Positions 16,528 through 25,152 are shown, numbered from the stretch's first letter. The stretch is 64,000 bases of DNA from an uncultured Flavobacteriales bacterium (GCA_937897625.1 CALCNZ010000107.1:18234-82233); one strand, 5' to 3'. A program made the numbers and translations. The notes: a model not told the origin generated them from the sequence alone.

Positions 16528-17184
16528 TTATTTGGAACCAGATTCCAAAGTAGTCACCATGTTAAATTGGAAAATATTCTTGTCGCGGAACACATCAATT
16601 ACTTGCTCTACCTTTTCGTAGTCTGTTGTTCCGTCTGCTTTAATTGCGTAACGTAACGCTTTATCGCCTTTGATGTCCTTAGGTTCTAAACCATGTTTTT
16701 CGGCATCGGCCATAAAGGCTTCGTAACCACTCTGAATCCAATCTCCCAATTCACCATTAATAGAATCGGTAGGGATACCAGGGGTTTGTGCGTCAAGTGC
16801 TGCTCTTGTTTTTTCGTCGGCACTTAAGTACTGACTTAGATTGTTCAACGGCATACCGCACATACCTAACAAAGCGAATTTTCGCGCCTCATCTTCGGTA
16901 AGTTTTAATTCCGGATGTCTTTGAACCATTCGTGATAACATTTCTCTACGAATGTCCTTACCCGCAAGGTCGAAGAAAACTCTTCCCTTATCGTCAACTG
17001 TAATCTGCATTACTTTCTCTGGCAACAACAATTCAGATGTTGCAGAGGGAACGTCAACAATTACAGGTTCATTCGGACGGAACTTCGCGGTGAGGATAAA
17101 GAATGTTACCAACAAGAAACCAAGGTCAACCATCGGCGTCATATCCAAACTTGGAGCGCTTTTGGGCATCTTGATTTTCGACAT
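16528..17184 (-). CDS. exbD: ExbD/TolR-family biopolymer transporter (first copy)
   Basis: A 218-residue ExbD paralogue. Its helix motif DMTPMVDLGFLLVTFFI keeps the key Asp. The periplasmic part includes a long insert (about 85-165) with ALLGMCGMPLNNLSQYL that the second copy does not share. Two divergent ExbDs beside one ExbB is a frequent Bacteroidota arrangement. Whether they form a mixed dimer in the ExbB pore is inferred. It lies 35 bases after exbB on the same strand. Confidence 0.92.
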   Translation of the reverse strand: MSKIKMPKSAPSLDMTPMVDLGFLLVTFFILTAKFRPNEPVIVDVPSATSELLLPEKVMQITVDDKGRVFFDLAGKDIRREMLSRMVQRHPELKLTEDEARKFALLGMCGMPLNNLSQYLSADEKTRAALDAQTPGIPTDSINGELGDWIQSGYEAFMADAEKHGLEPKDIKGDKALRYAIKADGTTDYEKVEQVIDVFRDKNIFQFNMVTTLESGSK

Positions 17185-17219
17185 ATTCTTAAATATTAAT
17201 AATTAAGTAAAAACTTGAA

Positions 17220-18041
17220 TTAGTGCTTTGAAGCAAATGTTTGAGTAACTGTGAAGTTAGCTTCATCCATTGCGAATGTCATGCTATCAATACGTGTATT
17301 GAAGAAGTTGTAAAGGATAATTGCAATTGCAGATGCCATGATACCCAAGAACGTGTTGATCAAGGCTTCAGAAATACCTAATGAAAGTGCAGTTGCATCT
17401 GGAGCTCCAGCAGTTGCCATAGCTTCGAAAGATGAAATCATACCCTTTACTGTTCCTAAAAGTCCAACAAGTACTCCTAAAGATCCGCAAGTAGATAGGA
17501 TAACCAAGTTCTTAGACAACATAGGTAACTCTAAAGCTGTAGCTTCTTCCAACTCTTGCTTAATTGCAGTTACTTTCGCTTCTTTGTCTAATTCTGTGTT
17601 TTCAGACATGTCGCGGTATTTCAAAAGACCTGCACGCAATACAGCTGCTACAGAACCTCTTTGCTTGTCGCAAGCTGCAAGTGCCCCGTTAACATCTCCA
17701 TTAGCCAACATCTTACGAACGTTGTGAACAAATGTAGAAACGCTACCTTTTCCTTTAGCCATCATAATGCTAATGAAACGCTCAATGAAGAAAATAATTA
17801 CAATCAAGTTAACCGCGATAAGAATAGGTACAATGAATCCACCTTTGTGAACAGTTCCTAATACGTTTAATGGGTGACCTTTTACAGGGTCTCCACCTTC
17901 GAAGTTTGCAGTGTCACCCAATACAAAGGTGAATAATGCCCATCCGGTTAACAAAGCAATTGGAATTGCGATGTAAGGAAAAATTGAACTGAAGTTAAAG
18001 CCGTTTTCTTGCTTAACTGTAGGACTTGCTTTTTTGTTCAT
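17220..18041 (-). CDS. exbB: MotA/TolQ/ExbB-family proton channel
   Basis: A 273-residue ExbB with an extra N-terminal membrane helix (about 20-42), a second helix (about 68-88) ahead of a cytoplasmic region, and two C-terminal helices. Those contain GSLGVLVGLLGTVKGMISSFEAM and ALINTFLGIMASAIAIILYNFF, the conserved MotA/ExbB segment. It forms the pentameric pore of the TonB motor. It is the first gene of exbB-exbD-exbD-tonB. The 194 bases between it and ftsX hold its promoter. Confidence 0.95.
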   Translation of the reverse strand: MNKKASPTVKQENGFNFSSIFPYIAIPIALLTGWALFTFVLGDTANFEGGDPVKGHPLNVLGTVHKGGFIVPILIAVNLIVIIFFIERFISIMMAKGKGSVSTFVHNVRKMLANGDVNGALAACDKQRGSVAAVLRAGLLKYRDMSENTELDKEAKVTAIKQELEEATALELPMLSKNLVILSTCGSLGVLVGLLGTVKGMISSFEAMATAGAPDATALSLGISEALINTFLGIMASAIAIILYNFFNTRIDSMTFAMDEANFTVTQTFASKH

Positions 18042-18077
18042 GACTGTTAAATTAATTTTCTGTTTTTATTCGGGCAA

Positions 18078-18085
18078 CGAAAATA
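18078..18085 (-). promoter_or_regulatory. -7-like promoter box of exbB (TATTTTCG)
   Basis: On the minus strand the box reads TATTTTCG, a TAnnTTCG variant of the Bacteroidota -7 element, with a leader of about 36 bases before the exbB ATG. The remainder of the 18042-18235 gap holds a perfect 8-bp inverted repeat CCTTTCAA-TAT-TTGAAAGG (18162-18180), which may end the ftsX transcript. No gene is convincing there. Confidence 0.4.
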
Positions 18086-18161
18086 AGGAAGTTTGTTCAA
18101 TTTTGAACACCGCTTCGAAATCTTCATCTTTCGTTAACGTTTCACAAGAATAACGATTCAA

Positions 18162-18180
18162 CCTTTCAATATTTGAAAGG
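18162..18180. other. Inverted repeat downstream of ftsX
   Basis: CCTTTCAA and TTGAAAGG flank TAT, giving a perfect 8-bp stem 56 bases beyond the ftsX stop. No T run follows on the minus strand, so it is either a weak transcript end or an operator for exbB. Confidence 0.4.
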
Positions 18181-18235
18181 ATATATTTTCGGTCGGAATT
18201 CTTATGATTAAGGCAGCCTTTTCCAAAGGAACGGC

Positions 18236-19102
18236 TTAGTACATCTGATGCAATTTCGCTCGAACGAAACGGCTTACTGTGATATAAGTACTGAAAACAC
18301 CTACCACTACACTCAGTGAAATAAGCAGAATACCCAACTTCCAGAACCCACCACCATCGAGCAATATCTGAATAATGTCTGTAAGCGATTGCTGGTTGAA
18401 ATATAAAATCAATGATATAGAAAGCCACGCTATGGTTGAAGAAAGGATGGCGTTCTTCAGGCTCTGCCATAAAAACGGACGTTTAATAAACCACGGTGTT
18501 GCGCCCACCAACTGCATGCTGCGGATGATTAGTCGCTGAGAAGAAATTGCCAATTCAACCGTATTCATAATAATGAAGGCTGAAATAATCAAGAATAAAA
18601 TCACAATGCCACCAATGATAGCGCCCCATTTCGAGATGTTCTCGTTCACCGATTGAAGTAGCGTTTTCTCGTAACCAACATCTTTTATTAGTGGATTCAG
18701 TTTACAAGATTCTACAAAGGCATCTACGGTAGGACCATCGGCCTTTTCCGGATTAATCTGAACATCTATCGATGCGGGAAGCGGGTTGTATCCGAGCACT
18801 TGAACGAAGTCTTCTCCAATTTCCTTGCTGTATTCGGCTTCGGCCTGCTCGCTTGAAGTATAAGAAACCTGGGAGGCGATGCCGCCTCCCTCGATTTCCT
18901 TTTTAAAACTTAATATTTGTTCTTCGCTCACGCCTTCATTCAATAACAATTGCACGGTAAACTGCGATCGAATGTGATCTGAAACCTGCAACGCCACCAA
19001 ATAGAATACTAAGAATATTCCAACCATTAGCAACACCAACGTAGATCCTGCAAATGCAGAGATTCGCGATATGCTGCTGGCTGAAGTACGAACGAATTGC
19101 AT
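18236..19102 (-). CDS. ftsX: Cell-division ABC permease-like protein FtsX
   Basis: A 288-residue FtsX with an N-terminal membrane helix (about 18-40), a periplasmic domain (about 45-160), and three C-terminal helices with the family stretch FLIISAFIIMNTVELAISSQRLIIRSMQLVGATPWFI split across the first pair. By family knowledge, FtsEX transmits ATP hydrolysis across the membrane to activate peptidoglycan hydrolases at the septum. No ftsE lies beside it. It follows the SlyD-like gene by four bases, in a transcript that begins with the lytic transglycosylase mltD. Confidence 0.92.
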   Translation of the reverse strand: MQFVRTSASSISRISAFAGSTLVLLMVGIFLVFYLVALQVSDHIRSQFTVQLLLNEGVSEEQILSFKKEIEGGGIASQVSYTSSEQAEAEYSKEIGEDFVQVLGYNPLPASIDVQINPEKADGPTVDAFVESCKLNPLIKDVGYEKTLLQSVNENISKWGAIIGGIVILFLIISAFIIMNTVELAISSQRLIIRSMQLVGATPWFIKRPFLWQSLKNAILSSTIAWLSISLILYFNQQSLTDIIQILLDGGGFWKLGILLISLSVVVGVFSTYITVSRFVRAKLHQMY

Positions 19103-19106
19103 ATGC

Positions 19107-19553
19107 TTACGAAACAGAAACCACGTGCCCTTTGAAGAATAAATTCTCTCCAGCTAAGGGATGATTAAAGTCTATTACCACAGAGTTCAACTTAACTTCT
19201 TCAACAACACCTTGAACCTGATGTCCTTCTGGTGTTTGCATTGGAATAACTTCTCCTACAGCGAACAACTCTTCATCGAATTCGCCATCCTCTTCCATGA
19301 AATCACTTTTAGGAAACTCCATGTAATACTCTTCCTGCTCATCTCCGTATGCTTCTGCGCAAGGAATGCTAATGCGAAACTCGTCGCCTGCATTCAATCC
19401 CGCTAACCCTTTTTCAAACCCCTCAATCATTGGATCAACCTTGAACGTGAATTTCATTGGTCCCTGTTCCAAGGTAGATTCTACCATTTCTCCGTTTTCA
19501 TCGTCGATGAAAAGTTCGTAATTCACCTCTACGGTGGCTCCTTCTTTTATCAT
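19107..19553 (-). CDS. FKBP-type (SlyD-like) peptidyl-prolyl isomerase
   Basis: A 148-residue SlyD-like FKBP. The FKBP core is split by an insert-in-flap (about 70-115) after the landmarks MIEGFEKGLAGLNAGD and IPCAEAYGD. The core ends with VVIDFNHPLAGENLFF, which is diagnostic of SlyD. The His-rich metal-binding tail of enteric SlyD is missing, and the insert is very acidic. It acts as a cytoplasmic prolyl isomerase and chaperone. Its start overlaps the mltD stop by four bases, and ftsX follows after four bases. Confidence 0.9.
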   Translation of the reverse strand: MIKEGATVEVNYELFIDDENGEMVESTLEQGPMKFTFKVDPMIEGFEKGLAGLNAGDEFRISIPCAEAYGDEQEEYYMEFPKSDFMEEDGEFDEELFAVGEVIPMQTPEGHQVQGVVEEVKLNSVVIDFNHPLAGENLFFKGHVVSVS

Positions 19554-21130
19554 TTCTTTTTGATTTTAATTTTCTGTCCTATTTGTATTTTGTTCGGGGT
19601 TAGCCCCTTGTTTAATTTCACAATTGAATCTACAGATACGTGATTTTTCGAAGCAATACTGGAAAGGCTATCTCCAGATTTCACAGTATAATAAATAAAC
19701 TCTTCCTTTGGCGCCGCTGGCTTCGGGGGTGTTGGCTTTGGATCCTCTGCCGGCGTAACAACCTTCGGCGTGCTCGTAGCGGTAGTGTCTTCCGGCTCGG
19801 TAACTTTTGGAATCGTAATGGTCTTCTTAACCTTGACTTTTACTTTTAAGTTCTGACCCGCTTTTAAAGACGATGATTTCAGCTTGTTCCACTTCTTAAT
19901 GTCTGAAGATGTAACGCCGTATTTTGTTGATACGCTTTTCAAGGTTTCACCTTTCTTTACTTTGTGCGTCTTCCACTGGTCTTCCCAGATAATTTTAGTT
20001 GTCTCACCAGCGCCGCCCTCAGTTGATGCGGTGTCTGGAATAACAACTTCTGGCTCTGGTTTCTTAACCTCGCTCGCTAAATAAATTTCTTTTTCATGAG
20101 CCAAGAAATCGCCCACCTTTTCAACCGGCAACATCAAGTAATGTTGTTTCCCATTGTCTGGAATTTCTTTCAATTTATAGGTGCCGTTCAAATACGTAAT
20201 CTCTTCAATCGGAAGATTAATACTTTTCGAAACCACTTCGAAATCTACACGTGCAGTCACGTGAATGGTGTCTGTTTCGAAATAAGACATAGACGCCTTC
20301 TTCGCAAAGATGTTGTGCTCCGTAGAGTAGTTCATGATGTAATTCACCGCAATAAATGCAGGGACATATCCTTGTGTTTCTTTTGGAAGGAACTGCTTGA
20401 TGGCCCAAAAATCTTTCTTTCCGTTTGCACGACGTATAGCTTTATTCACGTTACCAGGACCGCTGTTGTAAGCAGCTAAAGCAAGATTCCAATCGCCGAA
20501 AGTGTTGTATAAAAAACGCAAGTATTTGCAAGCTGCTTCGGTTTCTTTAATTGGATCGAAACGTTCGTCTTGGTAACTCGTAATGTCTAAGCCATACATC
20601 TTTCCGGTTCCAGGCATGAACTGCCATAAACCCGCTGCACCCGCTCTAGAAATAGCAGTCGGATTCAACGCAGATTCCACAATGGCCAAATATTTCAATT
20701 CAAGTGGAATGTTATATTTCGCAAGTGCGTCTTCAATCAGTGGAAAATACAATTGTGAGAGACCTAAGACTTTCGCAGTTACATCTCTTCTTCTAACCGA
20801 ATAAAGCGCTATGAAATCGCGCACATTTTCATTGTAGATTAAATCAAACGGACTTTCTCTGTCCAAGACTTTCATGCGCTCACGCGTTAGGTCTTCCGGA
20901 AAAGAAGGGATTAAATCGGCTGGATAATCGTATGCGTTTTGAATGTCGGGATCTGAGGAAAAACAAAAGTGATTCAAATAACTCGCTACAAGCATTCTAT
21001 CAATTTCGTCAATCTCTTCTTTCTTCAATCCCGCCACCTGACGATCTTGTAGCGTGTCTTTTGGAATATCGAAGGCCAATACGCTCCAAAACGAAAGCAC
21101 GCCCAGTAATGCTGCAACTAATTTTTTCAT
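19550..21130 (-). CDS. mltD: MltD-like membrane-bound lytic transglycosylase with LysM repeats
   Basis: A 526-residue exported protein. A signal peptide (about 1-19) is followed by a helical region and an SLT domain (about 135-260), with the catalytic Glu in AIVESALNP and the motif AGAAGLWQFMPGTG. A linker rich in Glu/Pro/Thr leads to two LysM peptidoglycan-binding domains (about 400-445 and 480-526), with VKKGETLKSVSTKYGV and VKSGDSLSSIASKN. It cleaves glycan strands to 1,6-anhydro ends. No lipobox is visible, unlike E. coli MltD. It is the first gene of mltD-slyD-ftsX, which suggests a wall-remodelling unit. Confidence 0.92.
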   Translation of the reverse strand: MKKLVAALLGVLSFWSVLAFDIPKDTLQDRQVAGLKKEEIDEIDRMLVASYLNHFCFSSDPDIQNAYDYPADLIPSFPEDLTRERMKVLDRESPFDLIYNENVRDFIALYSVRRRDVTAKVLGLSQLYFPLIEDALAKYNIPLELKYLAIVESALNPTAISRAGAAGLWQFMPGTGKMYGLDITSYQDERFDPIKETEAACKYLRFLYNTFGDWNLALAAYNSGPGNVNKAIRRANGKKDFWAIKQFLPKETQGYVPAFIAVNYIMNYSTEHNIFAKKASMSYFETDTIHVTARVDFEVVSKSINLPIEEITYLNGTYKLKEIPDNGKQHYLMLPVEKVGDFLAHEKEIYLASEVKKPEPEVVIPDTASTEGGAGETTKIIWEDQWKTHKVKKGETLKSVSTKYGVTSSDIKKWNKLKSSSLKAGQNLKVKVKVKKTITIPKVTEPEDTTATSTPKVVTPAEDPKPTPPKPAAPKEEFIYYTVKSGDSLSSIASKNHVSVDSIVKLNKGLTPNKIQIGQKIKIKKK

Positions 21131-21147
21131 GATTTCCCTTTATAAAT

Positions 21148-21180
21148 AGGGCAACAAGGTTTTAAGCCGTTTATTGCCCT
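21148..21180 (-). promoter_or_regulatory. Inverted repeat in the mltD leader
   Basis: AGGGCAA (21148-21154) and TTGCCCT (21174-21180) are perfect complements, 19 bases apart and 17 bases before the mltD ATG. A second dyad TTCGGA...TCCGAA is at about 21186-21204, and CACAATTGTG with T5 near 21235-21247 may end gatA. The region (21131-21274) has no gene. The repeat could be an operator or an RNA hairpin. Confidence 0.45.
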
Positions 21181-21274
21181 TTCATTTCGGATACAATTTC
21201 CGAAAAAAATGCATTATTTCCAATCTTGGAAAAACACAATTGTGAACACTCTGTTAGGGAAAAACTCGCCAAAC

Positions 21275-22693
21275 CTACGATAACAAGGCTTCTAGCGATT
21301 TTGAAAACGCGAACAAATCGTTGTCCTCCTTGTGGCGAGCAGTAACTTGAATACCGAAAGGTAAACCCGTAGTGGATTCTTTTCCACATGGAATAGAAAT
21401 CGCTGGATTACCTGTAAGGTTCGCGTGAACCGTAAAGATGTCCTGCATGTACATGGAAATCGGATCCTTCGATTTAGCACCAAACTCAAAGGCAACATCG
21501 GTACACGTTGGGGAAAGTAAAAAATCGTATTGATCGAAAATAGCTTTCGTCTTTTCCTGCAACACACGTCGAACGCGCTGTCCTGTTCCGTAATAAGCGT
21601 CTATGTATCCTGAACTCAAAACGAAAGAGCCCAACAAAATTCTTCGCTTCACTTCACGACCAAAGCCTTCTGTTCTGCTTTTTCTGTAGGTGTCGTCAAT
21701 GCCCTTCGCTTCTTTGCTTCTGTATCCATAGTTAATGCCATCGAAACGCGCTAAGTTGGAAGAGGCTTCCGCTGTGGTCAGCACGTAATACGCGGGAACC
21801 ATATAATCTAAATACGGAAACGATATCGGTTCAACGGTGTAACCTTCAGACTTCAATTTATCTAAAATTGAGTTGATGCGTTCACGAATTTCCGGATGAA
21901 CAGCTTCGCTTTCAACTGCCTCTTTCAAATAGGCAATCTTAGGCTTCTCTTCTTTGGAAACCGCACCAGGCAAAGCTTCCAACAGTGTAGTGCTGTCGTA
22001 AGCGTCTGGTCCACCAATCACTTTCAACAAAAGTTCAGCGTCTTCGATACTCTTAGTCATAGGACCAATCTGATCGAAACTCGAAGCGTAAGCTATGAGT
22101 CCGTATCTGGAAACCGCACCGTACGTGGGCTTCATGCCTACGATACCTGTGAAAGAAGCGGGCTGACGAATAGATCCTCCTGTGTCACTTCCCAAAGCGG
22201 CAAGGCATAAATCAGCAGCAACAGCCGCAGATGCGCCGCCCGAAGAACCACCAGGAACACAATTTTCATTCAGCGGGTTCTTCACCGCGCCGTAGTATGA
22301 TGTTTCGTTGGAAGAACCCATTGCGAACTCGTCGCAATTCAATCTTCCAATGATAATGGCGTCTTCCGCTAATATTCGTTCTACAACGGTTGCACTGTAT
22401 AACGATTCAAATCCTTCGAGGATTTTTGAAGATGCCGAAACTTTATGATTTTTATAACAGATGTTATCCTTAATGGCAATCACCATTCCCGCAAGTTTCC
22501 CTGCAGTTCCATTGTCTATTTTTTGTTGAATTTCTTCCGCTTGAACAAGGGCTTCATTGCCCCAAACTTCAAGAAACGCATTCAAATTCTTGCGCGCTTC
22601 AATGTTCTGAAGGTAGTGTGAAACAACGTTTTTTAACGTAATGGATTTTGAGGAAAGCTCGGTCTGAACTTCCTTCAAGGAATGAAACACCAT
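21275..22693 (-). CDS. gatA: Asp-tRNA(Asn)/Glu-tRNA(Gln) amidotransferase subunit A
   Basis: A 472-residue amidase-signature protein. The catalytic triad is the Lys of VIAIKDNIC, the cis-Ser in GSDTGGSIRQPASFTG and the nucleophilic Ser region GGSSGGASAAVAADL. A C-terminal GatA block contains YGTGQRVRR and AISIPCG. It supplies ammonia from Gln for tRNA-dependent Gln (and Asn) formation with GatB and GatC. gatC is in this window but about 14 kb away (36526), and gatB is not seen. It lies 12 bases after tatA and shares its promoter. Confidence 0.95.
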   Translation of the reverse strand: MVFHSLKEVQTELSSKSITLKNVVSHYLQNIEARKNLNAFLEVWGNEALVQAEEIQQKIDNGTAGKLAGMVIAIKDNICYKNHKVSASSKILEGFESLYSATVVERILAEDAIIIGRLNCDEFAMGSSNETSYYGAVKNPLNENCVPGGSSGGASAAVAADLCLAALGSDTGGSIRQPASFTGIVGMKPTYGAVSRYGLIAYASSFDQIGPMTKSIEDAELLLKVIGGPDAYDSTTLLEALPGAVSKEEKPKIAYLKEAVESEAVHPEIRERINSILDKLKSEGYTVEPISFPYLDYMVPAYYVLTTAEASSNLARFDGINYGYRSKEAKGIDDTYRKSRTEGFGREVKRRILLGSFVLSSGYIDAYYGTGQRVRRVLQEKTKAIFDQYDFLLSPTCTDVAFEFGAKSKDPISMYMQDIFTVHANLTGNPAISIPCGKESTTGLPFGIQVTARHKEDNDLFAFSKSLEALLS

Positions 22694-22705
22694 TGGAAAT
22701 AGATG

Positions 22706-22882
22706 TTATTTATTCTCGATCTTGTCTGATTCAGAAGAAGATCCTTCGCCTTTGCTAGCGTCTTTGAATTCCTTCATTCCTTTTCCTAGACCACGCATCA
22801 ATTCTGGAATTTTCTTACCTCCGAAAAGAAGAAGAACGACTGCAAGAATCAATATTATCTCGGTTGTACCTAGCTTACCCAT
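22706..22882 (-). CDS. tatA: Twin-arginine translocase subunit TatA/TatE
   Basis: A 58-residue protein read directly from the sequence: [20 protein letters not shown] then [20 protein letters not shown] and a Ser/Glu/Lys tail. The N-terminal membrane helix, the FGGKKIPEL hinge and the amphipathic helix are the complete TatA pattern. It forms the pore that exports folded, often cofactor-loaded proteins. An exact -7 box lies 20 bases upstream, and gatA follows after 12 bases. Confidence 0.95.
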   Translation of the reverse strand: MGKLGTTEIILILAVVLLLFGGKKIPELMRGLGKGMKEFKDASKGEGSSSESDKIENK

Positions 22883-22902
22883 AAACTTGTTTTTTAGTTC
22901 GA

Positions 22903-22910
22903 CAAATATA
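22903..22910 (-). promoter_or_regulatory. -7 promoter box of tatA-gatA (TATATTTG)
   Basis: The minus strand reads TATATTTG, an exact TAnnTTTG match, in the 42-base gap between the sulfur-metabolism gene and tatA. It leaves a leader of about 20 bases. Confidence 0.6.
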
Positions 22911-22924
22911 CTACAATCGCAAGG

Positions 22925-24331
22925 TTATAGCGTACTTGGACAAACGAAATTGGTTTTCGGTAAAGCCGTCTTCGAAATAGCGTTGTATCCACCCGCAATG
23001 TCAATGACATTGTGAATTCCACGACCCTTCAAAATACTTGCAGCAATCATACTGCGGTAGCCTCCTGCGCAATGAATGTAGTTGTTCTCGCCAGATTTGA
23101 ACGCACTCATGTGGTTGTTCAATTCATGAAGAGGCGCGGTAGTGGCGTTTTCCAGGTGTTCAGCTTGAAACTCTGTTGGCTTTCGCACGTCTATAATGTT
23201 CACTTTTTTGTCGGAAGCCAATTCAGCAAAGACATCCGCTGAAATACTTTCAATCTGATCAATTTCATTTCCAGACTTATCCCACGCCTCGAATCCGCCT
23301 TCCAAATATCCCACAACTCCGTCGTAGCCTACACGAGCCAGGCGCGTGATGGCTTCTTCTTCTTGACCCGGCTCTGTAACCAACGCAATGCGTTGCTTCA
23401 TGTCTGTGATTAATGTACCTACCCAAGGCGCGAAATCGCCTTTTAAGCCAATGAATATTGATCCCGGAATGAAGCCTTCGCAAAATACTTGCGGACCGCG
23501 AACGTCTAATAACAACACACTTTCATCTTCCATCAATAACGAGAAAGCCTCTACTGACAAGGGTTTCAGTGAGTTTTGAATCACTTCTTCCAAAGATGAA
23601 ACGCCCTTTTTGTTCATGGCCACATTCTCAGGGAAATAAAACGGCGGCGGCAATAGACCCGCTGTAACTTCCTGAATAAATGCTTCTTTAGTCATGTCTT
23701 GCAACGCGTAATTCACTTCCTTCTGATGACCCAACGTATCGAACGTTTCCTTGCTCATGTTCTTTCCACAAGCCGATCCAGCGCCGTGTGCAGGATAAAC
23801 CGTAATGTTGTTATCCAAAGGCATTAACTTATTTCTTAAGCTGTCAAATAAATATCCAGCCAAATCTTCTTTCGTTAACTCTCCGGCTTTCTGCGCCAAA
23901 TCTGGTCTTCCTACATCGCCAATGAACAAGGTGTCTCCTGTGAATACTGCCAATTGCTTTCCGTTTTCATCGCGAAGCAAGTAACACGTGCTTTCCATGG
24001 TGTGGCCAGGTGTGTGCAACACTTCAATCGTGCAGCTTCCAACTTGAAGAATTTCTCCGTCGGTTGCAATGTGTGCGCTAAATTCTGTCTTCGCATTCGG
24101 ACCGAAAACAATGGTAGCGCCTGTATAGACCTGAAGGTCTAAGTGTCCGCTTACAAAGTCCGCATGAAAATGCGTTTCTAAAATGTACTTGATCTTCGCG
24201 CCCGAAGCGTTCGCTCTGTCTGTGTATGCTTTCGTATCGCGAAGCGGATCAATAATAACGGCTTCGCCATTGCTTTCAATGTAGTAAGCGCCTTGCGCTA
24301 GACAACCGGTGTAGATCTGTTCAATTTTCAT
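22925..24331 (-). CDS. MBL-fold persulfide dioxygenase fused to two rhodanese domains
   Basis: A 468-residue fusion. Residues about 1-245 form an ETHE1-like metallo-beta-lactamase domain: THFHADFVSGH gives the HxHxD set, HTPGHT the next His, and GDTLFIGDVGRPD the bridging Asp plus the family GRPD. Two rhodanese modules follow (about 260-355 and 370-465). The second has the persulfide Cys in HCAGGYRS. In the first the equivalent loop reads VTEPGQEE with no Cys, so it should be catalytically silent. Expected chemistry is oxidation of glutathione or protein persulfide to sulfite plus sulfur transfer. The start overlaps the TauE-type exporter by four bases (ATGA). Confidence 0.9.
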   Translation of the reverse strand: MKIEQIYTGCLAQGAYYIESNGEAVIIDPLRDTKAYTDRANASGAKIKYILETHFHADFVSGHLDLQVYTGATIVFGPNAKTEFSAHIATDGEILQVGSCTIEVLHTPGHTMESTCYLLRDENGKQLAVFTGDTLFIGDVGRPDLAQKAGELTKEDLAGYLFDSLRNKLMPLDNNITVYPAHGAGSACGKNMSKETFDTLGHQKEVNYALQDMTKEAFIQEVTAGLLPPPFYFPENVAMNKKGVSSLEEVIQNSLKPLSVEAFSLLMEDESVLLLDVRGPQVFCEGFIPGSIFIGLKGDFAPWVGTLITDMKQRIALVTEPGQEEEAITRLARVGYDGVVGYLEGGFEAWDKSGNEIDQIESISADVFAELASDKKVNIIDVRKPTEFQAEHLENATTAPLHELNNHMSAFKSGENNYIHCAGGYRSMIAASILKGRGIHNVIDIAGGYNAISKTALPKTNFVCPSTL

Positions 24332-25107
24332 AGTATCTCAATTATTTCTTTCGTTAACATATACGTTCCCACGGCCAGCAAAAGTACAACGAACGACTTT
24401 CGCAATAGCGCGTCTGACCATTTTTTAGAGAGTAAAGTTCCTGCGATTACACCCACAACCGCTAGCCCTAAAAAAGGAAGTAATATCGCAAGATTCAGGC
24501 TCTTCAATTCCGAGTATGAGACCGCCAAACCCGAGGCTGAATTCAAGGTAATTACGATAAACGTTGAAGCTATGGCCGCAGACATAGTGGTGTTTCGGTA
24601 GGCGTAAATCGCAGGGACAATCAAAAATCCACCGCCGACTCCAATGAGCGATCCTAAAACCCCAACGAGTGCAGCGTTCAATGCCAATGAAACAAGTCCT
24701 TTCCCTTTGTCTTTCTTCGGATTCAAAAGCTTGTAAGCCACAATGTACATAATGGTTACAAACAACAAAAGCAAAATACTTTGCGTTGAAATTTTCAATC
24801 CGAACAATAAAAATTCTTTAGGCAAAATGGGCAACACAAAGAATTTCGTTAACGCTATGAAGACCATCGAAACCGTTGCAAACAGCAGTGCTAAGCGCCA
24901 TTCAATTTCTTTTCGACTTTGAATTCCTCCAACAATTGAACTAAAAAACAAGATTGCATAAGATGAAACAACAGCCGATCTTAAATCGAACCCGAACAAA
25001 TAAACCAGAATAGGTATCGTAAGAATAGCACCGCCGCCGCCAAGAACGCCCAACACAAAGCCCATGAGCAGTGCTCCAAAAAATCCAAGGGCAATAGTTA
25101 GTTCCAT
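24328..25107 (-). CDS. TauE/SafE-family sulfite/sulfonate exporter
   Basis: A 259-residue membrane protein with about eight helices in two repeated halves. Each half has the family Gly-rich turn: GVLGGGGAILTIPIL near the start and GVLGSLIGVGGGFLIVPAI in the middle. TauE/SafE proteins export sulfite or organosulfur anions. Translational coupling with a persulfide dioxygenase, which makes sulfite, supports sulfite as the substrate here. It has its own promoter box only four bases before the ATG. Confidence 0.9.
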   Translation of the reverse strand: MELTIALGFFGALLMGFVLGVLGGGGAILTIPILVYLFGFDLRSAVVSSYAILFFSSIVGGIQSRKEIEWRLALLFATVSMVFIALTKFFVLPILPKEFLLFGLKISTQSILLLLFVTIMYIVAYKLLNPKKDKGKGLVSLALNAALVGVLGSLIGVGGGFLIVPAIYAYRNTTMSAAIASTFIVITLNSASGLAVSYSELKSLNLAILLPFLGLAVVGVIAGTLLSKKWSDALLRKSFVVLLLAVGTYMLTKEIIEIL

Positions 25108-25111
25108 AATG

Positions 25112-25119
25112 CAAAGATA
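25112..25119 (-). promoter_or_regulatory. -7 promoter box of the sulfur operon (TATCTTTG), probably leaderless
   Basis: The minus strand reads TATCTTTG, an exact TAnnTTTG match, with only CATT between it and the ATG at 25107. Transcription starting 5-7 bases past such a box would begin at or next to the start codon. Confidence 0.55.
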
Positions 25120-25152
25120 AGGGGGTTCAAAAAAGGCTTGAGGTGATGTTCG

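Noticed and set aside
18066..18470. A 134-codon minus-strand frame between exbB and ftsX
   Set aside because: Most of it is ftsX in another frame, and the remaining part has no family pattern or start signal. The gap is better read as the ftsX transcript end and the exbB promoter.
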